Shown piece by piece: positions 33,610 to 40,466 of a stretch of 43,259 bases of DNA (within the stretch, counting starts at the first letter, position 1; each line of letters opens with the position of its first letter). The position numbers and the translations under genes were made by a program. Under the pieces are notes generated by a model. The model was not told the origin of the DNA, made no database searches, and was given only the letters and a program-made list of their open reading frames with translations. The DNA is from an uncultured Prevotella sp. (GTDB lineage Bacteria > Bacteroidota > Bacteroidia > Bacteroidales > Bacteroidaceae): assembly GCA_946183415.1 (NCBI GenBank), contig CAMHAM010000021.1:1-43259 (forward strand). The letters are read 5' to 3'.

Positions 33610-33993
33610 ATGGTGTTCAATATTTTGGCCAATAATACCGATGACCACAACAAAAACTTTTCGTTTATCATGAACGAGGATGGCAGTTGGAGATTATCGC
33701 CTGCCTACGATATTACTTATATCATAGATAATGGAGGTTTCTTGCCCAACAAAGACCACTGCATGTATATCAGGACAAAGCTTCGGAATATCACTCGTGA
33801 CGACGCCATCCAATTTGCCCGTGATAACGGCATACGCCGCCCTGATGCTATCATCCGCGATGTGGTTGCATCACTGAAGCAGTTCAGAACGATTGCTACG
33901 AAATACGGTGTGTCTGATGAATGGACGGGTAGGGTGGAGACAACCATCATTGGCCACCTGAAAGCATGGGGAGAATGGAAAGAAGATGAGTAG
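33610..33993 (+). pseudogene. HipA-like kinase, C-terminal remnant
   Basis: The 127 residues correspond to the end of a HipA-type kinase: the catalytic loop MVFNILANNTDDHNKNFSF, the metal-binding SPAYDITY and a helical C-terminal subdomain. The N-lobe with the ATP-binding residues, roughly 200-300 residues in a full HipA, is missing. Homology continues a few residues upstream of the ATG (33595-33609 encodes EFRRM-like sequence), right up to the HAD stop codon and in the same reading frame. That points to a deletion joining the two genes. No HipB antitoxin is nearby. It could still be translated, but kinase activity is unlikely. Confidence 0.75.
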
Positions 33994-34711
33994 CCTTGTG
34001 ATAGCCATATTCCTGTTGAGCATCGGAGCCAGTTTTGTGCAGCGCACCACGGGCTTCGGCTTTGGCATCTTCATTATGACAATGCTGCCGTTCTTCCTGC
34101 CTACATACGGCGAGGCCACAACTCTCTCTGGACTTCTGGCCATTACCACCTCGGCTGTCATCGTGTGGCGAATGAGAAGCTATGTCACTTGGAAACGACT
34201 TTGGCCGATATTGCTGACGTTTATTGTTGTGTCGACAATAGCCATCTTTGCTTTGACCCGCATTGAAGACCACATATTGAAACGGATCCTGGGTATGGCT
34301 CTCATCCTTATCAGCATTTATTTTGCGCTGTTCAGTCAGAAGATAAAACTGCCGACAACCAAACGAGTACAGGTTGGTGCTGGTACACTCAGCGGACTGA
34401 TGGGAGGATTCTTTGGCATGCAAGGCCCGCCAGCCGTGCTCTATTTCATCCAGAGTGAGCCTTCGAAGGAACATTATATGGCGATGGCGCAGACCTACTT
34501 TCTGATTGGCAATGTGATGATGACTTTTGTTCGTGCCTATAATGGCTTCTTTACCACGACCGTCCTGACAGACTACTGTTTCGGCCTCGGTGGAGTCATC
34601 ATCGGAACAACCCTTGGAGCCTACGTCTTCAAGCGCATTTCCAATCGCATTTTCCGATACATTGTTTATGCGTATATCGCCATAAGTGGTGTGATTATAC
34701 TTTTATCGTAG
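33986..34711 (+). CDS. TauE/SafE-type membrane exporter
   Basis: The 241-aa protein is almost entirely hydrophobic with about seven or eight membrane segments. It has the duplicated pattern of the sulfite exporter TauE/SafE family: an opening GASFVQRTTGFGFGIF and a second-half GTLSGLMGGFFGMQGPPAVLYF. Members move sulfite, sulfoacetate or related organosulfur anions; the substrate here is unknown. Its start overlaps the end of the HipA remnant by 8 bp. The convergent methyltransferase stop is 2 bp from its stop. Confidence 0.88.
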   Translation: MSSLVIAIFLLSIGASFVQRTTGFGFGIFIMTMLPFFLPTYGEATTLSGLLAITTSAVIVWRMRSYVTWKRLWPILLTFIVVSTIAIFALTRIEDHILKRILGMALILISIYFALFSQKIKLPTTKRVQVGAGTLSGLMGGFFGMQGPPAVLYFIQSEPSKEHYMAMAQTYFLIGNVMMTFVRAYNGFFTTTVLTDYCFGLGGVIIGTTLGAYVFKRISNRIFRYIVYAYIAISGVIILLS

Positions 34712-34713
34712 AT

Positions 34714-35325
34714 TTATGCTTTCACGCCGATGATAGTTGCATTCGATGGCTTCATGCGGTGAATCTCAGTCTGGATGAAACCTGCATCGTCAAGCAGCGT
34801 CTTCAGTTTCTCTGGCGAATAGGCCGTCATGCCCTCTACGACATTCGTCCACATGGAGTCGCCATCAATTACTTCAACCAGAATGGCGAATTTCCCGCCC
34901 TGCTTCAGTACACGGCGCACCTCCTGAAGACAGTCAGGAAGGTTTGGCCAGAAATACACCGTCTCTACCGCCGTCACGAGATCGAACTTCCCGTCTTCAT
35001 AAGGCAACTTTTCGGCAGAACCCTGAGTGATGAACACCTGCTTGTCGAGCACTTCGGCATTCACCTTCTTGGCTTTCGCTACGCTTTCCTCAGAGATGTC
35101 GATGCCATAGACCGTTGATCCCTCGCTCCGCTTCAGCAGCCGTTGCAAGGTTGCACCGCCACCACAGCCGATATCGAGCATCGTCCAGCCGTCCTGAATA
35201 TTGACCAGTTTCAGTCCCCAGTTCGTCAGCGGTGCATGACAGAGATTCATAAACTTCAGCATCGCGCGTCCCATCCGTCCTTGCGGACAGGCACAGTTGG
35301 TGAAAAACGTTTTTAATAGTCCCAT
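34714..35325 (-). CDS. Class I SAM-dependent methyltransferase
   Basis: The 203-aa protein has SAM-binding motif I LDIGCGGGATLQ, an acidic motif II (VYGIDISEESV), and FDLVTAVETVYFWPNL and LKQGGKFAILVE, typical of the small-molecule methyltransferase group (Methyltransf_11/25). The first 40 residues are family-variable, with a CPQGRMGRAML segment seen in related proteins. Substrate unknown. A -7 element at 35367-35374 (minus strand) precedes it. Confidence 0.87.
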   Translation of the reverse strand: MGLLKTFFTNCACPQGRMGRAMLKFMNLCHAPLTNWGLKLVNIQDGWTMLDIGCGGGATLQRLLKRSEGSTVYGIDISEESVAKAKKVNAEVLDKQVFITQGSAEKLPYEDGKFDLVTAVETVYFWPNLPDCLQEVRRVLKQGGKFAILVEVIDGDSMWTNVVEGMTAYSPEKLKTLLDDAGFIQTEIHRMKPSNATIIGVKA

Positions 35326-35366
35326 AACTCAATTTCCCTTTATAGTTGATACAAATTAATCGGGTG

Positions 35367-35374
35367 CAAAGGTA
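35367..35374 (-). promoter_or_regulatory. -7 promoter element of the methyltransferase
   Basis: TACCTTTG followed by CACC on the minus strand, about 40 nt before ATG 35325. Confidence 0.55.
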
Positions 35375-35526
35375 TGACAAATTAACAAGATGCACAATAC
35401 CTAAAACGCGGTGTTTTGAGCATTGCCCACCTGTGACGGCCAGCAAAGCAGATTAACATGAAGTAGGTATTTAGTGCTACGAAAAAAGGCTTCATCAGCC
35501 TGTTATACCTTTGCCGGATTAATTTG

Positions 35527-36876
35527 TTACAACTCAAGATTACTCAATGCATATAGAGGAACAATGTCGACATGCCGCTGCTCGAAATTGTCCTTAGGGT
35601 CGTAGTGGTCAAACTGGCCGAAGTTTTCCAGCGATGTCCTGATGGCTTCGTGCAATTGACGCTTTCTCATGAAGATCCAGAGGCTCTGCATACTTCCCTG
35701 TGTGTTGGCCTTCACTTCCACAGGAAGTACTTTACCGTCACGCACCCTTAGGTAGTCCACCTCTGCATTGCTGCCCTTTTCCGTGTTCTGCCAATAGTGC
35801 ATCTCTGGCTTCTGGAAGCAGTCGCGATACTTCTTCATTTCCAGTCCTGCGAACATCTCCGATGTGCCACCCTTGTTTACCAAATCCACGTCAGACGCAG
35901 TCAGGATATCTGCAGCAGGAATGTCAAGCATGGTCAGCATCACTCCCAAGTCGAAGAACAGATATTTCACATAACTGTTGTTCTCCTCTGCTCCTAGAGG
36001 TACGCCTGTGCCGTCGGTGTGCTTTACAGGTGTTATCAGCCCTGCAAGAGTCAGCAGGTGCAGCGCCTCTCTTACAACTGAAGAGTGTACATCCCTTGCA
36101 GCTTCTGCATAGACAAACTTATTGCCAACCTGAAGAGCCACCGAGCGGAGTACCTGACGGAGTAGGACAGGGGACACACGCTTCTTATACTTATTAAAGT
36201 CATCCTCGTATGTCTGTATGATGTCTGTGTGGACACGTGATACCTCGATGTAGCTGTGAGTCTCATTCCATTCTGTCACGGCAGCCGGCAAGCCGCCAAC
36301 CAGGTAGAATGTTCGCACTTGATCTGTCAGGTCTTTATGCGCCTTTGTAGGCAGCGGTTCCTCGCTAGTGGCTTTCTTCTTATAGCTGACTGTCAGGTCA
36401 AGACCTTGCGCCATCAGGAATTCGTCGAACGAGAACGGATACATATAGAGTGACCGTATTCTCCCTACGCCGAAAGATGGCAGTTCTTCAAGCGCAAACT
36501 CTAACAAAGAACCTGCTGCTATGACGTGCAGTTCAGGGTAGTCCTCCTTGAAGTATCTAAGCGACATAATGGCCTCTTTCGATATCTGTATCTCATCTAT
36601 GAACAGCAGTGTCTCGCCTGGTACGATGGGAATCCCCAGTGTACCACTCAGCTTCTCGCACGTTTTCTTCACGTCGATATTCTCTGGAAACATCTGTAGC
36701 AGGTCGGGCTGCTTTTCAAGATTGATCTCTACGAAATACCGGAACAGTTTTCCGAGTTCCCTGACCGCAGTGGACTTGCCCACCTGTCGGGCACCGCGAA
36801 TCAGGAGTGGTTTACGACGTGGAGAATCTTTCCATTCAATGAGCTGTTTGTCAATATGTCTCTTGTAATATGCCAT
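35527..36876 (-). CDS. AAA ATPase with DUF4143 C-terminal domain
   Basis: This 449-aa protein has Walker A RGARQVGKST near residue 30, Walker B LLFIDEIQ near 90 and a C-terminal DUF4143 region with SEMFAGLEMKK, AEVDYLRV and VLPVEVKA (a PD-(D/E)XK-like arrangement that may be nuclease-like). Such ATPases are frequent in Bacteroidetes and of unclear role. ATG 36876 (MAYYKRHIDKQLIEW) follows the promoter at 36907-36914. The longer frame from 37038 is created by repeats upstream and is not real. Two direct repeats lie just upstream of the promoter. Confidence 0.88.
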   Translation of the reverse strand: MAYYKRHIDKQLIEWKDSPRRKPLLIRGARQVGKSTAVRELGKLFRYFVEINLEKQPDLLQMFPENIDVKKTCEKLSGTLGIPIVPGETLLFIDEIQISKEAIMSLRYFKEDYPELHVIAAGSLLEFALEELPSFGVGRIRSLYMYPFSFDEFLMAQGLDLTVSYKKKATSEEPLPTKAHKDLTDQVRTFYLVGGLPAAVTEWNETHSYIEVSRVHTDIIQTYEDDFNKYKKRVSPVLLRQVLRSVALQVGNKFVYAEAARDVHSSVVREALHLLTLAGLITPVKHTDGTGVPLGAEENNSYVKYLFFDLGVMLTMLDIPAADILTASDVDLVNKGGTSEMFAGLEMKKYRDCFQKPEMHYWQNTEKGSNAEVDYLRVRDGKVLPVEVKANTQGSMQSLWIFMRKRQLHEAIRTSLENFGQFDHYDPKDNFEQRHVDIVPLYALSNLEL

Positions 36877-36906
36877 ATCCTTCTCTGTTTTGATGCTTTG
36901 ACGGGG

Positions 36907-36914
36907 CAAAGATA
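36907..36914 (-). promoter_or_regulatory. -7 promoter element of the DUF4143 ATPase
   Basis: TATCTTTG followed by GCCCC on the minus strand, about 30 nt before ATG 36876. Confidence 0.65.
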
Positions 36915-36924
36915 CAAATAATAT

Positions 36925-36997
36925 CCAAAAGTTGGGGCAAAAAACACGTAAAATTATCCAAAATACAGCCCAAAACCAAAAGTTTGGGCAAAAAACA
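36925..36997. repeat. Two 22-bp direct repeats upstream of the DUF4143 ATPase
   Basis: The unit CCAAAAGTT(G/T)GGGC followed by AAAAAACA occurs at 36925-36946 and 36976-36997, 51 bp apart, with one mismatch. The first copy overlaps the expected -33 region of the ATPase promoter, so the pair could be an operator, for example for autoregulation. The 51-bp period keeps the frame open, which explains the repetitive upstream extension of the reading frame. Confidence 0.7.
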
Positions 36998-37181
36998 TGG
37001 ATATTTGACCAAAAGTAAGGGCTATGTACCTTATGCATTCTTGCATATAATGGTCAAGCAGACTAATTGTTTCAGTAGTATTTATTATAGGGAAATACCA
37101 GCGGGTACAAAAATAGCTAAAATAACTTGGAATAACAAAAAGCAATTAAGAACACTTAACACAACAAAAGCCCTCAAATAG

Positions 37182-37233
37182 CTAAAAACGAGGGTAAAAC
37201 GTTGTCGTCATACCCTCGTTTATTATGGATAAA
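37182..37233 (-). pseudogene. Remnant of A1S_2505-like gene 3' end
   Basis: About 50 bp match the 3' part of the A1S_2505-like gene (31690-31741), with only a handful of differences. Read on the minus strand it gives IHNKRGYDD followed by altered sequence. The match covers the loop and flanks, not just the stem, so it is shared ancestry and not merely two similar hairpins. Confidence 0.55.
37186..37221. terminator. Hairpin terminator after higBA
   Basis: AAACGAGGGTA and TACCCTCGTTT form a perfect 11-bp stem around a 14-nt loop, 17 bp after the antitoxin stop. It is made from the A1S_2505-like gene remnant. Confidence 0.5.
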
Positions 37234-37238
37234 ATCTT

Positions 37239-37616
37239 TTATGCAAGCACAACCTCTGCAGGCACACCCAGCACTTTGTATAGACTGCGGGCAATGTCGA
37301 AACTCATCGATCTGCGACCATGAAGCAGGTCACTGAAGGTCGTAGCACTGATACCTATCATCTGAGCAGCTTCCTTCTGCTTCAGCCCACGCTCTTTCAC
37401 CTGAGTCAGAATGGCATTAGTAAGCAGCGTACTCATCCTGCCAGGCAGTGGATGATAGGCACGGCCATACTCATCGAGGGCTTCGCTCAGCATCGTGAAC
37501 TCTGCCTTCTCCTCCGGACTCAGCAACTCCATGTCGCCCAGTTCAGTACCCCGCTCAATCAGTTTTTCCATGCGGGCTTCGTAATCTTTGTACTCTTTTT
37601 CGTCCCTGATAACCAT
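37239..37616 (-). CDS. higA: HigA-type antitoxin, HTH protein
   Basis: The 125-aa protein has a charged N-terminal region (KDYEARMEKLIERGTELGD) and a C-terminal helix-turn-helix: LKQKEAAQMIGISATTFSDLLHGRRSMSFDIARSLYKVLGV. This is the HigA arrangement, in which the antitoxin binds the operator and neutralises the HigB toxin. It starts 3 bp after the toxin stop, toxin first, as usual for higBA. Confidence 0.87.
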   Translation of the reverse strand: MVIRDEKEYKDYEARMEKLIERGTELGDMELLSPEEKAEFTMLSEALDEYGRAYHPLPGRMSTLLTNAILTQVKERGLKQKEAAQMIGISATTFSDLLHGRRSMSFDIARSLYKVLGVPAEVVLA

Positions 37617-37619
37617 AGC

Positions 37620-37916
37620 CTATATTTTTTTAATATCCTTAATCTTGTCATACTCACTATGCGTACCGATAAACCTAATAGCCACCGTTCCGGCAAAGAA
37701 CACTACCAGCACGACTGTCCTATAGTTGTTGCCCTTGATGTTGAATACATAACGGTTGTTGCCCACAAAGTCAGCCGACGGAAAATCGGCTTTCAAGTCT
37801 GCATGAGACTTCCACTCCGCATCGGCCAGTTTACCGCTCCAACGCTCTAATGCCTCTTTTGCATCAGCATGCTTGCGAGAGAACTCTTCAATCCGTTCTG
37901 GAAACAATATCTTCAT
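37620..37916 (-). CDS. higB: HigB-type toxin (RelE superfamily)
   Basis: The 98-aa protein matches HigB toxins, ribosome-dependent mRNA interferases: EFSRKHADAKEALERWSGKLADAEWKSHADLKADFPSADFV, then NRYVFNIKGNNYRTVVLVVF and FIGTHSEYDKI. ATG 37916 (MKILFPERIEEF) is chosen because the longer ATG 37937 would lie at the expected transcription start just after the -7 element at 37946-37953. Confidence 0.87.
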   Translation of the reverse strand: MKILFPERIEEFSRKHADAKEALERWSGKLADAEWKSHADLKADFPSADFVGNNRYVFNIKGNNYRTVVLVVFFAGTVAIRFIGTHSEYDKIKDIKKI

Positions 37917-37945
37917 GACAGTTGTTCTTTCTTTCAATTTCGGTG

Positions 37946-37953
37946 CAAATATA
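37946..37953 (-). promoter_or_regulatory. -7 promoter element of higBA
   Basis: TATATTTG followed by CACC on the minus strand, about 30 nt before ATG 37916. Confidence 0.6.
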
Positions 37954-38012
37954 CAACAAATAACTGAATAAACAAGGGAAATCGTTAAAAGCTTCGCAAA
38001 TTAGTGAACTTT

Positions 38013-38132
38013 TTAACCATTAATCACCTCGTCCTCCATCTTCTCATATCGGGCGATGCCTTTAATAAACTCCAACAGTAGCGGCACGTCTCTTCGTTCA
38101 GCCTTGCGAATCATCATATTTTCTTTCTTCAT
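38013..38132 (-). pseudogene. N-terminal fragment of a GNAT acetyltransferase
   Basis: A 39-codon frame encodes MKKENMMIRKAERRDVPLLL followed by EFIKGIARYEKMEDEVING and a stop. This is the usual opening of GNAT N-acetyltransferases (MIRKAxxxDxPxLLxFIKxLAxYE). The acetyl-CoA-binding part that should follow is absent, so it is a truncated remnant. It lies between higBA and the lipoprotein at 38141. Confidence 0.6.
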
Positions 38133-38140
38133 CTTGAAAC

Positions 38141-39055
38141 CTATTTATCTTTCACAAGCCGCACACAATCGCCGTAATACAAATCGCCGTCACTCTGGGG
38201 ATGCAGACGCTTGGAATTGCCTGAGATGCCCCCAGCCATTGTGCCGTGCAGCGAGGCTGACCAGTAGTCTATGGCCTTGCCGACAAGAGAGACTTGTGTG
38301 CCTTCACGATAACCAGCAGCAGGCAGGAATACCGCTCCCGCTGATTCCATCCGTGCCCATTCCGCTTCAGTATAGGCGTTATGTGTATAGTTGTCTGCCT
38401 GCTCGTTGAAATAGTACGTGCCGTTCCATTCCAATCCTCGTGTGGTACTGGGCGTAAAGGAGAGACCAGCAGGCGTACACCAGTTGTCGGGCAGCAGAAT
38501 GGCACCATTCACGCCGTTCACGGAACCCAATCCGAAAAGCGTGGCGGCATTGGCTCTGTCGTGAAACAGATAGACGTATTCTTCGTTGGTCAGCGTGCGC
38601 CAGCCAGCACAAGTGCTGGTCTGTATCGTATTGTTGCCCCATTCATGGTAAGTGAGATATTGCTGTGTGTCTGTGACAGAGAGAGTTGGCGTACTGCCAG
38701 TACCCCATCCGAAGAGGTCTATCCAGCCGTCATAATCGTTGCCGATTGCCTCATTGTTGCACTTCACACCGTTTTCATAGACGTTGCCTGCCGTTGCATC
38801 ACCCACCACGTTGTACTGATGTTCGGCAAAGCGCCAAGTGCATGAGGATGCCCGATACTGCAGGTTGCCTTGTGAGAACTGCACCTGCTGACCCTCTGCA
38901 TTAACTGAGAAAAAACCTGGCAGTACACCGTCGCTCCAGGCAATGTTTGTCGTACCTGAATCAGAAGCAGGATTGTCATCGCTACTGCACGACAAGGAAA
39001 GCGTCAAACCACCGATAAAGGCGACAGCGTATATAATATGTGTATATTTCTTCAT
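38141..39055 (-). CDS. Large lipoprotein with FGE/SUMF1-like features
   Basis: The 304-aa lipoprotein (signal MKKYTHIIYAVAFIGGLTLS, lipobox LSLSC) has a mature region seen in many Prevotella and Bacteroides surface proteins: FSQGNLQYRASSCTWRFAEHQYNVVGD, WIDLFGWGTGS, WRTLTNEEYVYLF and a final YWSASLHG with CVRLVKDK. The pattern is related to C-type-lectin-like/formylglycine-generating-enzyme folds, which often bind ligands or form tails of surface proteins. No catalytic Cys pair is obvious, so it is probably a binding protein. Its ATG overlaps the stop of the Nudix remnant in ATGA fashion. Confidence 0.78.
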   Translation of the reverse strand: MKKYTHIIYAVAFIGGLTLSLSCSSDDNPASDSGTTNIAWSDGVLPGFFSVNAEGQQVQFSQGNLQYRASSCTWRFAEHQYNVVGDATAGNVYENGVKCNNEAIGNDYDGWIDLFGWGTGSTPTLSVTDTQQYLTYHEWGNNTIQTSTCAGWRTLTNEEYVYLFHDRANAATLFGLGSVNGVNGAILLPDNWCTPAGLSFTPSTTRGLEWNGTYYFNEQADNYTHNAYTEAEWARMESAGAVFLPAAGYREGTQVSLVGKAIDYWSASLHGTMAGGISGNSKRLHPQSDGDLYYGDCVRLVKDK

Positions 39056-39250
39056 TTCATGACCTCCTTGTATTTCTTGACAGCATCTAGTATAATCTCA
39101 TCATGGTCAAAGGCCAGCTCTGGCCGCTCGGCTTTGCCGCTTGGCTTGTCCAAGAATACAGATAGTGGGAACCATTGTGCTTTTGCCGCATCATCCTGAC
39201 CGTTGACGGCTATAGGTTCATCAACGATGGCTAGATAAGCGACAGTGATA
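39052..39250 (-). pseudogene. C-terminal fragment of a Nudix hydrolase
   Basis: On the minus strand an open stretch encodes ITVAYLAIVDEPIAVNGQDD, AAKAQWFPLSVF, ELAFDHDEIILDAVKKYKEV and ends MK-stop. This is the C-terminal half of the Nudix type often linked to ADP-ribose or NMN metabolism (DDAAKAxWF, LAFDHxEI). The Nudix box itself should be upstream, but there the sequence runs into the HU-like gene. It is therefore a truncated gene; the frame stays open back to the HU stop, which could be chance. Confidence 0.6.
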
Positions 39251-39312
39251 GTTTTGTAAAAACACCAAATCTGGCGGTAAATCTTAACAATTTTATATGT
39301 ATGGGGATAAGG

Positions 39313-39699
39313 TCACGTGCGCTCCTTCTCGAAGGTGATGCCGTCGTAGAGGGCCTGAGAGCCATCGCTGCTCTCGGGGATGAAGTGGAGGCGGACACCA
39401 CGGATGTGTTTCTTGGCACGGAAGTCCTCGAGGCGATCTACCTTGTCGCTCTCTATCTCGAGCTTCATCAGGCCCCAGTCGCGCAGACGGACACGGTCGC
39501 CCTGGCGCAGATGGCGGTTGATGACTTCCGAAAGCCGTATGACGGCGGCTGTCATCACGCCCTCGCTGATGGGGTTCTGCTCGCAGGCCTCCTTGATGAG
39601 TTGGTCTGAACTGATGGTCTGCTGATGCACGGCCACGGCCTTGTATTTGCCGAAAGTGGGGAGCTTCGGTTTGGTCTCTTTCTTGATCCTGTATTTCAT
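39313..39699 (-). CDS. HU-like DNA-binding protein, long form
   Basis: This 128-aa protein belongs to the HU-like (DNABP-type) group common in Bacteroidetes next to VirE/VapE genes: MKYRIKKETKPKLPTFGKYK, SSDQLIKEACEQNPISEGVM, then HLRQGDRVRLRDWGLMKLE and a C-terminal extension (FRAKKHIRGVRLHFIPESSD). ATG 39699 is chosen; upstream in-frame Met codons (to 39825) lie inside the tandem repeats and promoter. It is divergent from VirE/VapE copy 2 and shares the 767-bp control region with it. Confidence 0.85.
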   Translation of the reverse strand: MKYRIKKETKPKLPTFGKYKAVAVHQQTISSDQLIKEACEQNPISEGVMTAAVIRLSEVINRHLRQGDRVRLRDWGLMKLEIESDKVDRLEDFRAKKHIRGVRLHFIPESSDGSQALYDGITFEKERT

Positions 39700-39716
39700 C
39701 GTTCCTTTTTGGGGGA

Positions 39717-39898
39717 CAAAGATACGAATAAGCGAGCAAAAAGCCAAAAGAATTTTGAGCTTTTTCGAGCGAGAGTATTTTCGAGCTTTCAGCTCAAAGA
39801 TACGAATAAGCGAGCAAAAAGCCAAAAGAATTTTGAGGTTTTTCGAGCGGGAATATTTTCGAGCTTTCAGCTCAAAGATACGAATAAGCGAGGAAAAA
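39717..39898 (-). repeat. Tandem 78-bp repeats, each carrying a leftward promoter
   Basis: Two full units (39717-39794 and 39795-39872) differ at only a few positions, and a third partial unit follows (39873-39898). Read leftward, each full unit contains TTTG, 20 bp, then TATCTTTG: a complete canonical promoter. The third has only the -7 part. Each unit also has a small hairpin, GAGCT-ttc-AGCTC. The array therefore stacks promoters toward the HU-like gene at 39699. The 78-bp period is a multiple of three, so several spurious frames stay open through it. A degenerate relative lies at 32144-32218. Confidence 0.8.
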
Positions 39899-39970
39899 TA
39901 AAAAATTGCAATTTGCTTCTACTAAAATGAATCTATATTATTGAGTATTAATGACTTTATACATATTCCA

Positions 39971-40036
39971 CCTCTATTTTCCTTCTACTTTGCATCTATT
40001 TTGCCTCTACCTTGCCTCTACCTGTCATCTACCTTA
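39971..40036 (-). repeat. Left arm: six 11-bp direct repeats
   Basis: Plus-strand units are CCTCTATTTTC, CTTCTACTTTG, CATCTATTTTG, CCTCTACCTTG, CCTCTACCTGT and CATCTACCTTA, end to end. The reverse complement matches the right-arm units. Confidence 0.85.
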
Positions 40037-40124
40037 TCTCAATAGTAACAGGATCGTAAGAAACAAGCGTCCAAACTCCATCGCTACTGCCGGTTTTGGG
40101 GATGTAGGAAACCTGATGTGTGCA

Positions 40125-40207
40125 AAATTCTCTAGAGAATTTATAGGTTTCCTTACGGTAAAGTCTCGCGAAGGTGCCACTTTTGTTGTAAATTCTCTAG
40201 AGAATTT
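40125..40207. repeat. Two identical 18-bp palindromes
   Basis: AAATTCTCTAGAGAATTT occurs at 40125-40142 and 40190-40207 (65 bp start to start). The pair is placed almost symmetrically about the midpoint of the two arms (about 40168). Confidence 0.88.
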
Positions 40208-40305
40208 CAAAGAGAGGTGGCTTCTTGGTTAGTGCTAGGTAGGGGTGAGGCATCAGTTTGGAGGGTGCAAGGTTGCACGAAGGGAGGTACGAAGTTCTAT
40301 TAAGG

Positions 40306-40371
40306 TGGAGGATAGGTAGAGGCAAGGTAGATGGAAAGTAGAGGATTTGTAGAGGTAAAATAGATGAAAAA
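40306..40371 (+). repeat. Right arm: six 11-bp direct repeats, inverted relative to left arm
   Basis: Units are TGGAGGATAGG, TAGAGGCAAGG, TAGATGGAAAG, TAGAGGATTTG, TAGAGGTAAAA and TAGATGAAAAA. The last unit ends about 13 bp before the -33 box of the VirE/VapE copy 2 promoter. Confidence 0.85.
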
Positions 40372-40384
40372 AATCGGCAAAAGT

Positions 40385-40416
40385 TTTGCATAATCCGCTA
40401 AAAATAAGTAATTTTG
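40385..40416 (+). promoter_or_regulatory. Promoter of VirE/VapE copy 2
   Basis: TTTG (40385-40388) and TAATTTTG (40409-40416) are exactly 20 bp apart. The leader to ATG 40467 is about 45 nt. The promoter directly abuts the repeat cassette. Confidence 0.7.
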
Positions 40417-40466
40417 CAACCAGATAACGAATGATTTAGTAGAGGCAAACCTAAAAATACGAATTT

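Larger units (their letters stand above)
39971..40371. repeat. Phased iteron/palindrome cassette 2
   Basis: This 401-bp structure has the same layout as cassette 1: six 11-bp units at the left (starting 39971, 39982, 39993, 40004, 40015, 40026), an interior with two copies of an 18-bp palindrome, and six inverted units at the right (starting 40306, 40317, 40328, 40339, 40350, 40361). The step is exactly 11 bp in both arms. It lies directly upstream of the VirE/VapE copy 2 promoter. The right-arm unit, TAGAGGNAAGG, is related to the TAGTGGAAANT unit of cassette 1, but the palindromes differ completely. A smaller palindrome, GTGCAA-GG-TTGCAC, lies at 40265-40278. Confidence 0.85.

Noticed and set aside
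36877..37038. 54-residue N-terminal extension of the DUF4143 ATPase
   Set aside because: It is encoded by the direct repeats upstream of the promoter at 36907-36914.
39625..39930. Open frames through the 78-bp repeats and the upstream extension of the HU-like gene
   Set aside because: The period is a multiple of three, so frames stay open by construction; the HU-like start is at 39699, downstream of the promoters.
39951..40232. 93-aa open frame through cassette 2
   Set aside because: It consists of the pyrimidine-rich repeat arm and palindrome sequence; no protein family and no fitting promoter.
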